Source of the DNA: Phycisphaerales bacterium
Lineage (GTDB): Bacteria; Planctomycetota; Phycisphaerae; Phycisphaerales; SM1A02
Assembly (NCBI GenBank): GCA_022447205.1
Contig: JAKVBQ010000013.1
Location: forward strand, 1-64,000
Direction of reading: 5' to 3'
DNA: 64,000 nucleotides
Shown: positions 43,478 to 51,027 of the stretch, piece after piece
How positions within the stretch are numbered: position 1 is the first letter of the stretch
How the letters are laid out: the number at the start of each line of letters is the position of its first letter
Made by a program: the position numbers and the translations under genes
The notes under the pieces: generated by a model
Seen by the model: only the letters and a program-made list of their open reading frames with translations
Told to the model about the DNA's origin: nothing
The model's database searches: none

Positions 43478-43487
43478 AAAACGTTCA
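43478..43487 (+). repeat. Third AAAACGTTCA operator-like repeat
   Basis: Lies against and partly inside the -10-like CATAAT facing the regulator gene, a position that would allow autorepression. Confidence 0.6.
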
Positions 43488-43572
43488 TAATTGTCCCTGA
43501 ATGCCATACCGTCTGGCATTCTTCAGGGATGCTGCCCCAGGCGGGGGGCTGCACCGAGGACTGGATCACTGC

Positions 43573-44469
43573 ATGAACAGGTTCGTCTCACCCAAGGAAC
43601 TGGCAACCTCGATCGGGGCGAGTGAGTCCTCGTTGAAGCGCTGGGTCGACAACGGCCATCTCGAGGTGACCAGGACTGCCGGTGGGCATCGCCGGATTCC
43701 GATCAATGAAGCCGTCCGTTTCATTCGTGATCGCGGGCTTCATCTGGTCCGTCCGGACGTTCTGGGCCTTGCCCCAAGCCTTGATCTCACTCAGGAGGCC
43801 CATCTGGAGCTTCCCATGGGCAAGCGCCTCTCCAGGTTGCTGATCGAAGGTCGAATGCAGGAAGCCCGGGGCCTGATCATGGCGCTCTTCATGGAAGGCA
43901 TGACCGTCGCCGAGATCGCGGATGGCCCCATCGCCACCGCCTTTGAGGAGATCGGGGAGCTCTGGCACCACTCTGAAACGGGCATCATCATCGAACACAG
44001 GGCGACGGAAGCCATCATCTACGCGATCAACGTGATTCGTCCGTTGCTCGAAGTGGACCCCGGAGAGACATCGCTGACCGCGATCGGTTGTTCTCTTTCG
44101 GGTGATCCCTACATCCTGCCTCCGTTGCTGGCTGCCGTCTCGATTCTCGAGCTGGGATTCAGGTCGATCGCGCTTGGCCCCGATCTTCCCTTCAGGGTGC
44201 TTGCGAACGAGGTCAAGCGTCTCCGGCCCGAGTTGATCTGGCTGAGTACGAGCCTCGTGCCCGATCCCAAGGGCGTTTCCGCCATGCTTGCCGAGCTTGG
44301 TGAGGAGGTCGCCTCCTGGGGTGGTCTCATCGTCCTGGGCGGGCGGGAAGCCCATCTCCTGGACTACCCGGAATCACCGGCAATCCAGTCGTGTTCAAGC
44401 ATGCAGGGCCTCGTGGAAGTGGCCGGCTGGATCGATCGGACCAGAAGATCAGACGATACAGCCGCCTGA
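43573..44469 (+). CDS. CarH/LitR-like MerR-family regulator with cobalamin-type domain lacking the ligand histidine
   Basis: 298 residues from the ATG at 43573; the upstream in-frame ATG 43501 lies in the leader hairpin. Residues 5-55 are a MerR-type winged helix (VSPKELATSIGASESSLKRW ... AGGHRRIP). Residues about 75-160 form the four-helix bundle with the W-x9-EH motif of AdoCbl photoreceptors (Trp131, Glu141, His142). Residues about 167-290 match the Rossmann cobalamin-binding domain (LGPDLPFRVL, STSL, LGGREA), but the E/DxHxxG motif reads DPYILP at 178-183, so the histidine that ligates cobalt is Tyr180. It may sense light atypically, bind B12 weakly, or be B12-independent. Confidence 0.85.
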   Translation: MNRFVSPKELATSIGASESSLKRWVDNGHLEVTRTAGGHRRIPINEAVRFIRDRGLHLVRPDVLGLAPSLDLTQEAHLELPMGKRLSRLLIEGRMQEARGLIMALFMEGMTVAEIADGPIATAFEEIGELWHHSETGIIIEHRATEAIIYAINVIRPLLEVDPGETSLTAIGCSLSGDPYILPPLLAAVSILELGFRSIALGPDLPFRVLANEVKRLRPELIWLSTSLVPDPKGVSAMLAELGEEVASWGGLIVLGGREAHLLDYPESPAIQSCSSMQGLVEVAGWIDRTRRSDDTAA

Positions 44470-44533
44470 TTCCGCTCAATCCAAGCCCTCATTTTCGGCC
44501 TCCAGGGTGTTTTTCCCCCCTCCGAGGCCTGAG

Positions 44534-44554
44534 AAGTCCCCTCCTGGGGGCTTT
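44534..44554 (+). terminator. Possible terminator of the CarH-like gene
   Basis: AAGTCCCC-TCCT-GGGGGCTT stem (8 bp with one T-G pair) followed by TC. It also lies 83 bases before the DUF1549 start. Short T-run, so moderate confidence. Confidence 0.45.
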
Positions 44555-44636
44555 CATGCAATGACTTTCGGAAATAATGTCGGCTGACGGACGTTCTCAT
44601 GACTGCCAGATTCCTACCTTGTCCGATGGAGTTTCC

Positions 44637-47264
44637 ATGGACCATCCTGCCGCCCAATCGAGTCATGCTGGAGCGACTCCTCGTCTCATCCTGTCCGGTT
44701 TCTTCGTGATCTCATGCTTCACCGGGACCGTCCTCGGGCAGTCGGAAGAAGTCCTGTCCCAGCAGGACGTCGCCTTCTTTGAATCCAAGATTCGCCCGAT
44801 CCTCATCGAGCACTGCTTCGATTGCCATGCTTCCGACTCGGACCGCATTCGAGGTGGGCTCGTTCTCGACTCGAAGGAAGGTTGGCAGGTCGGCGGGATC
44901 TCCGGGCCCGCCATCGTTCCCGGTGACCCTGATGCGAGCCTTCTGATCGAATCGATCCGATGGGAGGACGAGGACTTCCAGATGCCGCCACGTCGGAAAC
45001 TTTCCGACTCCGACATCAGCCTCCTCGAGGAGTGGGTCAGACGAGGAGCACCCGACCCCCGAGTGACCGTGCTGATCAGTGCAGAGGAAGGGCATGCCCT
45101 CGCGATTCCGGGTGGCGGCGTGCCCAAGGAGGCGGGCAAGGACCATTGGGCCTTCCAGCCGATCCTGTCCCCTGAAGCGCCGGAAGTCTTCAACGAGGAC
45201 TGGGCGGACTCCGACATCGATCGATTCATCCTTCGAAGACTCGAGGAGGCCGATCTGAAGCCGGCACGTGATGCAGATCGCGAGACGCTCATCCGACGCC
45301 TGAGTTTCGATCTTCGGGGCATCCAGCCTTCGCCGGAGGACATCGAGGCCTTCGTGTCCGATCGTTCACCTTCCGCGTACGAACGTCTGGTCGACCGCTA
45401 CCTCGGTGATCATGAGTTCGGTGAGCGGTGGGGGAGGCACTGGCTTGATGTCGCCAGGTATGCCGAGTCGAGTGGCAAGGAAAACGATATTCCATACCCA
45501 TACGCCTGGCGGTACAGGGACTGGGTCATCAAGGCATTCAACGAGGACCTGCCTTATGACGAATTCGTCCGCGCGCAGATTGCCGGGGACCTTCTTCCCG
45601 TGCGCTCCGTCGAGGATGCGACCGATCAGCTCGTCGCCACCGGATATCTCGCGATCGGTTCCAAGAGCCATCAGGAACGAAACCGCCAGCAGTTCATTCT
45701 CGATGTCGCTGACGAACAGATCGACGCGATCACCCAGGGGATGCTCGGCCTGACCGTGTCCTGCGCCCGATGCCATGACCACAAGTACGATCCGATCAGT
45801 CAGAAGGACTACTACCAGCTTGCCGGGGTCTTCATCTCAAGCGAGCCTCTCTTCGGCGGATCCGCGACGAATCGCTCGATGAGTTCGGACCTCTACACGC
45901 TGCCCGGCAGGGATGACATTCCGCTGGGCATGCCGATGCCTGCCGAGGTGTATGAACGAATCCTCTCCCTCGCCGACAGGACCGAACGTGAGATCGAGAC
46001 ACTTCGCGAAAGAGCCCAGACCGAGGGAAGAGGCAGTTCAGCGTCGCAGATGCTGCGCCTCGCCACGAATCGACTTGCTCCCCTCGTCGATGCCATGGAG
46101 CGCTATGACGAAGAGGGCAATCCCACCAGCGCGATGTATCGAGCGATGGGTTGTCGCGATCGGGATGGTGCCCGTGATGCCAACCTGCTCGTTCGAGGAG
46201 AACTTGATCAGCCCTCCGACCTCGTGCCCAGGGGCATTCCCCCCATTGCACATCTCGAGGAGCCCCTTCTCGTTTCGGAAGGAAGCGGTCGTCTCGGTTT
46301 CGCGGAGTGGATCGTCTCGACCGACAATCCGCTCACGTCTCGAGTCATGGTCAACCGGATCTGGCTGCATCTCTTCGGTGCGGGAATCGTCACCTCCACC
46401 GAGAATTTCGGGTTGGAGGGCAAGGCCCCGACGCATCCCGAGCTTCTGGACCATCTCGCCTCCAGCTTCATGGCCCAGGGCTGGTCGACCAAGTCGCTCA
46501 TACGTGAGATCGTGCTGAGCCGCGCCTATCGGATGAGCTCGAGGAGCAATGGCGCGGGTCCTCGGATCGATCCGGAAAACACCCTGTACTGGCGGATGGC
46601 ACCGCGTCGTCTCGAGGGCGAGGCGATACGTGATGCGATCCTCGTGGCTTCAGGCACCCTGGAAGGCACGCCGCAGGTCGGGTCACCGGTCGCCTGGGCG
46701 GCCGGCAGGGCATCCACGAGCCAGATCCAGACGCTTCTCCCGTCGAACCACCGTTCGGTGTACATGCCGATCCTGCGTGGGACGGTGCCTGCCTTCCTGG
46801 ACACCTTCGACCTGGCGGAACCATCTTTCGTCGTTGGTGATCGTGATGAGACCAGTGTTCCGTCACAGGCCCTGTACCTTCTCAACGACCCCTGGGTCAC
46901 CGAGCAGGCCGACGTGATGGCCAGGGAGCTCCTCGGAATGAGGGCCGACGACGAGGAGCGGGCACGCGTGGCGTTCATGAGGACGCTCGGTCGAGAGCCG
47001 ACCGCTTCTGAAATGGGTTCCGTGCGCTCCTTCTTCCGGGACTTCGGCCGACTTGATTCTGAAGGCAATGCCTTCGAGCAGCCCGAAGGCACGAGGCGTT
47101 TCAACGAGGGCGTGGGCAATCGATCGCAGCGACGCGCTGCCATTCGGGAACGAATGCGTGCCCGGGGCCGGGACATCCCCGAACCACTCGATGCCCGTGA
47201 AGTCGCGTGGAGTGCATTCTGCCAGTCGCTCTTCGCCTGCGCTGAATTCCGGTACATCAACTGA
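44637..47264 (+). CDS. Secreted cytochrome-type DUF1549/DUF1553 protein
   Basis: 875 residues from ATG 44637, with GGAG about six bases upstream; the ATG at 44577 has no such site. After a signal peptide (about 15-38) comes a planctomycete cytochrome domain with CFDCH (60-64), then DUF1549 (GRHWLDVARYAESSGKEND; second motif CARCH at 376-380, followed by DHKYDPIS) and DUF1553 (LTSRVMVNRIWLHLFGAGIV; TKSLIREIVLSRAYRMSSR). The carbohydrate-binding module often found between DUF1549 and DUF1553 is not seen. The role is unknown; the two CxxCH motifs suggest redox activity. It is followed 11 bases later by its usual partner, a DUF1501 protein. Confidence 0.9.
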   Translation: MDHPAAQSSHAGATPRLILSGFFVISCFTGTVLGQSEEVLSQQDVAFFESKIRPILIEHCFDCHASDSDRIRGGLVLDSKEGWQVGGISGPAIVPGDPDASLLIESIRWEDEDFQMPPRRKLSDSDISLLEEWVRRGAPDPRVTVLISAEEGHALAIPGGGVPKEAGKDHWAFQPILSPEAPEVFNEDWADSDIDRFILRRLEEADLKPARDADRETLIRRLSFDLRGIQPSPEDIEAFVSDRSPSAYERLVDRYLGDHEFGERWGRHWLDVARYAESSGKENDIPYPYAWRYRDWVIKAFNEDLPYDEFVRAQIAGDLLPVRSVEDATDQLVATGYLAIGSKSHQERNRQQFILDVADEQIDAITQGMLGLTVSCARCHDHKYDPISQKDYYQLAGVFISSEPLFGGSATNRSMSSDLYTLPGRDDIPLGMPMPAEVYERILSLADRTEREIETLRERAQTEGRGSSASQMLRLATNRLAPLVDAMERYDEEGNPTSAMYRAMGCRDRDGARDANLLVRGELDQPSDLVPRGIPPIAHLEEPLLVSEGSGRLGFAEWIVSTDNPLTSRVMVNRIWLHLFGAGIVTSTENFGLEGKAPTHPELLDHLASSFMAQGWSTKSLIREIVLSRAYRMSSRSNGAGPRIDPENTLYWRMAPRRLEGEAIRDAILVASGTLEGTPQVGSPVAWAAGRASTSQIQTLLPSNHRSVYMPILRGTVPAFLDTFDLAEPSFVVGDRDETSVPSQALYLLNDPWVTEQADVMARELLGMRADDEERARVAFMRTLGREPTASEMGSVRSFFRDFGRLDSEGNAFEQPEGTRRFNEGVGNRSQRRAAIRERMRARGRDIPEPLDAREVAWSAFCQSLFACAEFRYIN

Positions 47265-47275
47265 GGAGACGGACC

Positions 47276-48709
47276 ATGACGATGTGCAATGATGGTTTCT
47301 GCAACAACCGCTCCTATGCACTCTCACGCAGGGACATGCTGAAGGGTGTGTCATGCGGATTCGGCATGCTGGCCTTCTCCGGCATCGCGCAGGCGATGGC
47401 CCTGCGCACGATGTCCCAGGACAATCCGCTTGCTCCCAAGGATCCGCACTACGCGGCCACCGCGAAGCGTGTCATCTTCCTCTGCATGGCGGGGGGGCCG
47501 AGCCACCTCGACATGTTCGATTACAAGCCGAAACTGGTCGCGGATGACGGCAAGGCACTCTCCTCGGGACGTCGACGGAATGCGAAGCTCATGGGATCTC
47601 CGTTCAAGTTCTCCCAGCATGGAGAGAGCGGGACCTGGTTCAGCGAACTCGTTCCCAACATCGCGACCCATGCCGACCGGATCTGCATGTTGAATGGAAT
47701 GCACACCGACATCCCTGCCCACGCGCAGGCCTTCGTCCAGATGCACACCGGTTCCTTCCAGTTCGTGCGGCCGTCCCTCGGCGCATGGACCTTGTACGGG
47801 CTTGGCACCGAGAACGAGAACCTGCCCGGGTTCGTGACGATTTCGCCGCCCGGGGGCAATGGTGGCGCCCAGAACTATGGCAGCGCCTTCCTGCCTGCGA
47901 TCAATCAGGGGACCCGCATCGGAGGCGTCGGCCGCAATGCCGGTCGCGGTGATGGCGGAACCCAGGGAGCGATTCCGAACATCGCACAGGATCGACTGAC
48001 AAGGGCGGGTCAGCGTGAACAGATCGATCTCGTCCAGAAGATCAACGAGGGCTCCATCCGAAGAGGTGGGGACACCGAGGAGATCGAGGGCGTCATCCAG
48101 AGCTACGAACTCGCCTTCAGGATGCAGGACACCCTGCCTCGTGTCCTCGACATCGCCAACATCGACCAGCGCACGCGTGATCTCTACGGACTCGACGCGG
48201 AAGCCACGTCAGGCTTCGGACGCCAGTGCCTCATGGCCCGCCAGCTGGCGGAGAATGGTGTGAGGTTCATCGAGGTCGGCGCCGGCGGCTGGGATCACCA
48301 CCGAAACCTCCGGCAGTCCATGGCTGACAGTTGCGAGAGCATCGATCGTCCCATCGCCGGCCTCCTCACCGATCTTGAGGAGCGTGGCATGCTCGAGGAC
48401 ACGCTCGTCCTCTATGGCGGGGAGTTCGGGCGGACTCCCGACGCACAGAACGGCGATGGCAGGGATCACAACGCAAAGGGCTTCACGATGTGGATGGCCG
48501 GTGGGGGAGCGAAGGGCGGCTTGACCCATGGGTCGACCGACGACTACGGAGCCGAGGCCGTCGATGGCAGGATCCACATCCATGACTGGCATGCAACGAT
48601 CCTCCACATGCTCGGGATGGACCATGAGAGCCTCACCTACCAGCATGCGGGTCGCGACTTCAGACTGACCGATGTGCATGGGAACATCGTCAGGGAGATC
48701 CTTGCCTAG
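47276..48709 (+). CDS. DUF1501 protein with Tat-type signal
   Basis: 477 residues; GAGGAG lies just before the ATG at 47276. N terminus LSRRDMLKGVSCGFGMLAFS is a twin-arginine leader. The DUF1501 body is related to the alkaline-phosphatase-like fold: VIFLCMAGGPSHLDMFDYKP near the start, GVRFIEVGAGGWDHH, and LVLYGGEFGRTPDAQNGDGRDHN followed by a C-terminal histidine-containing HIHDWHATILHMLGMDHE. DUF1501 genes regularly accompany DUF1549/DUF1553 genes in planctomycetes, as here. Substrate unknown. Confidence 0.9.
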   Translation: MTMCNDGFCNNRSYALSRRDMLKGVSCGFGMLAFSGIAQAMALRTMSQDNPLAPKDPHYAATAKRVIFLCMAGGPSHLDMFDYKPKLVADDGKALSSGRRRNAKLMGSPFKFSQHGESGTWFSELVPNIATHADRICMLNGMHTDIPAHAQAFVQMHTGSFQFVRPSLGAWTLYGLGTENENLPGFVTISPPGGNGGAQNYGSAFLPAINQGTRIGGVGRNAGRGDGGTQGAIPNIAQDRLTRAGQREQIDLVQKINEGSIRRGGDTEEIEGVIQSYELAFRMQDTLPRVLDIANIDQRTRDLYGLDAEATSGFGRQCLMARQLAENGVRFIEVGAGGWDHHRNLRQSMADSCESIDRPIAGLLTDLEERGMLEDTLVLYGGEFGRTPDAQNGDGRDHNAKGFTMWMAGGGAKGGLTHGSTDDYGAEAVDGRIHIHDWHATILHMLGMDHESLTYQHAGRDFRLTDVHGNIVREILA

Positions 48710-48735
48710 CAGTGCAAGTCGCTCCTGCTCGATCG

Positions 48736-48757
48736 ACCTCCGGTCGACCGAGGTTTT
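48736..48757 (+). terminator. Terminator after the DUF1501 gene
   Basis: ACCTCCGG-TCGA-CCGAGGT stem (one bulged base) followed by TTTCAGTTTTC, between two convergent genes. Confidence 0.55.
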
Positions 48758-48788
48758 CAGTTTTCATGCCGTCGGGGCATCGTCGCGC

Positions 48789-50972
48789 TCAGGAACATGG
48801 CCCCCAGCTCGCCAGGACGATTGCAAGGTCGGCGCCATCCACGGCACCGTCCCCATTGAGGTCCTCCTGGCATCCGGTGCATGCTCCCCAGCTTCCGAGG
48901 ATCAGCGAGAGATCACTGCCGCTGACAGCGCCATCTCCGTCGAGGTCCGCAGGGCACGTCGAGCAGCTGGAGGCGATGATGTTGCCGCCGAGGTCACCGA
49001 TGTTCCCGGATGTCTGGGAGGGACTGTTGCCGCAGATGGTCGAATCCTGAAGCGTGGTGTACTGCGTCGCCCGGATTCCGCCACCGAGGAGTCCGCAGGT
49101 GTTGCTCACGACCTCGCAGTCTTCGATGGAGTTGCCGTACCTTCCGTTGAAGATTGCGCCGCCGTTCTCGAGTGCCTCGTTGTTCTCGAGTCGGGACCCC
49201 GTGATCTGGCAGTCGAGTGATCCCGAGTCGAGATGCACCGCACCGCCATCCTCGGTCGCGCTGTTGTCATTGAACGTCGAGTCCGTGATGACCACGGAAC
49301 TTCCGTCGCTCGCACCGATCGCGCCTCCATCACCGTCGCACTCGTTCTCGGAGAAGGTGCTGTTGCTGATCGTCACGCTCGCACCGCCTTCCGTGAACAC
49401 GGCGCCGCCCCTGTAGTCGTTTGGTCCCGAGACGATGTTCCTGATGAATTCGCAGTCATCGATCTCGACCGTGCAGTCATCCAGGCAGAGTGCCCCGCCT
49501 CGATCACCCGACGAATTGTCGGAGAACGTGCACCCGATGAAACTGCAGGGATCATTCGAATCGTCGTTGTAGATCCAGACCGCTCCGCTGTTGAGGAAGC
49601 CCTGTCTGTTGAATGTGAACGTGCAGTTGACTGCATTGATGACGCCGGAACTGCTCCTGACAGCCGTGCTGTCCGGATGATTGCGTATCTGGCATCCGAC
49701 CATGTTGAGCGTGTTCGGATGCTGTGCACCGGTGTAGCGGACCGCGTCGATCGCATCGGCCCATGATCCGGCGTCATTCGCATCGAACACGCAGTTCACG
49801 AGGTTGGTCGGGCTTGAATTCAGGTACAAGGCGCCCCCGTGAAACACGGCGTCGTTCCCTGTAAAGGTCGAATTGCTCAATTCGAGCGAAGGGCAGTCCA
49901 GTGCGAAGATGGCCCCTCCGTTTCGGAATCCTGTCCCGACGTCGATCATGGACTGGTCTGAGAAAGTACAGTCATCGAACGTGAATTCTCCGAGTTCGAG
50001 CCAGCAACCCGACCCTCCGTAGGAGGATTCGTTGACCTCGAAGTCCGAGTCCGTGACCTGCATTGTCCCGATGTTGTCGAAGTAGATCGCTCCTCCGCTC
50101 TTGCCGCTGTCATTGAGCCGGAGCAGGGAATCGGAGATCGTCAGGGTCCTCTCGCCGCCTTGATCGAGTGGATCACCCACGTAGATCGCGCCGCCTCTCT
50201 CGTCGGCCTCGTTGTCAAGGAGGTTGCAGTTCCTCAGGGTCACTTCCCCAGTGCCGATGATGGCGATCGCTCCGCCACCTGAGCTGTCCGCATCGGATGC
50301 GATCACCGATCTTCCCCCGACAAGCGATGAGTTCGAGATCAGGCTCGTCTCGGTGTCTGCAGCCAGGCAGATGTGTCCGCCGTAGTAGGATTCATTCGAG
50401 TTCATGGTGGTGTCGTCCATGTTCAGCCACCCCATACTGAGGGCTCCGCCACCGATCAGTCCCGAGTTCCCGGAAAGGACGGACTGATAGGTGCTGAAAC
50501 TGGAGCCTTCCGCGACATAGACACCTCCGCCGTAGATCGCTGCATTCGTGTGCAGGGTGCAGTCGTGGATCGTGGCACTGCCTCCATCCCAGATGTTCAT
50601 GGCTCCGCCATAGCTGAACCATCCAGAGACGATTCCCGACCCTCCGGTGAGCACGAGGTTCTCGAGGAAGACGCCACCATTGAACGGAGTGTTCGCGATC
50701 TCGACCACCGTTCCGCTGGAATTGCCGTCTATGACGACATCACCCGGGTCTCCTTCGCCGATCACCCAGCACGTCTTGTCCGAAAGAACGAGATTCTCGT
50801 TGTAGGTTCCTGGTTCGACCATGATGTACCAGCCGGGACCACCTGATCCGGGTATCGCATCCCATGCCTGCTGGATCGTTGGATACTCCGAAGGCACGTA
50901 GTACGTGTCTGCAAGTCCAGAGTTGGACGCACTGACTACAAGGAATGCGATCACGGTGGCACATCTGGTCAT
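48789..50972 (-). CDS. Secreted right-handed beta-helix protein with C-terminal dockerin-like pair
   Basis: 727 residues from ATG 50972, with GGAGGAG eight bases upstream. Signal peptide about 1-22 (MTRCATVIAFLVVSASNSG). YYVPSEYPTIQQAWDAIPG opens a long parallel beta-helix made of repeated units like GGAIY..N and TF..N.A..GGA (about 25-650), similar to polymorphic outer-membrane proteins and pectate-lyase-like folds. No catalytic residues are evident. It ends with two dockerin-like calcium loops carrying LILGSWG and VLASWG and four cysteines. Paralogous in design to the next gene upstream on the same strand. Confidence 0.83.
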   Translation of the reverse strand: MTRCATVIAFLVVSASNSGLADTYYVPSEYPTIQQAWDAIPGSGGPGWYIMVEPGTYNENLVLSDKTCWVIGEGDPGDVVIDGNSSGTVVEIANTPFNGGVFLENLVLTGGSGIVSGWFSYGGAMNIWDGGSATIHDCTLHTNAAIYGGGVYVAEGSSFSTYQSVLSGNSGLIGGGALSMGWLNMDDTTMNSNESYYGGHICLAADTETSLISNSSLVGGRSVIASDADSSGGGAIAIIGTGEVTLRNCNLLDNEADERGGAIYVGDPLDQGGERTLTISDSLLRLNDSGKSGGAIYFDNIGTMQVTDSDFEVNESSYGGSGCWLELGEFTFDDCTFSDQSMIDVGTGFRNGGAIFALDCPSLELSNSTFTGNDAVFHGGALYLNSSPTNLVNCVFDANDAGSWADAIDAVRYTGAQHPNTLNMVGCQIRNHPDSTAVRSSSGVINAVNCTFTFNRQGFLNSGAVWIYNDDSNDPCSFIGCTFSDNSSGDRGGALCLDDCTVEIDDCEFIRNIVSGPNDYRGGAVFTEGGASVTISNSTFSENECDGDGGAIGASDGSSVVITDSTFNDNSATEDGGAVHLDSGSLDCQITGSRLENNEALENGGAIFNGRYGNSIEDCEVVSNTCGLLGGGIRATQYTTLQDSTICGNSPSQTSGNIGDLGGNIIASSCSTCPADLDGDGAVSGSDLSLILGSWGACTGCQEDLNGDGAVDGADLAIVLASWGPCS

Positions 50973-51027
50973 CTTTGGTCTCCTCCGTTGCCCGGCCTTG
51001 GGCAACACGTGTTCAGATTCACGTTAC

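Larger units (their letters stand above)
43071..43572. promoter_or_regulatory. 502-base divergent regulatory region between photolyase and CarH-like regulator
   Basis: No convincing gene is seen here. AAAACGTTCA occurs three times (43396-43405, 43405-43414, 43478-43487); the first two overlap by one base, and copies 2 and 3 share TCAAAACGTTCAT. Between them is a perfect 12-bp palindrome CCTGATATCAGG (43433-43444). A -10-like CATAAT (43485-43490) follows copy 3 towards the regulator. An inverted repeat CCCTGAATGCCA / TGGCATTCTTCAGGG (43495-43528) lies in the predicted leader. The half nearest the photolyase (43071-43390) shows nothing recognisable. Confidence 0.6.

Noticed and set aside
43501-43572. 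Upstream ATG start for the CarH-like regulator
   Set aside because: The extra 24 residues are not MerR-like and the ATG lies in a leader hairpin; the conserved domain begins right after ATG 43573.
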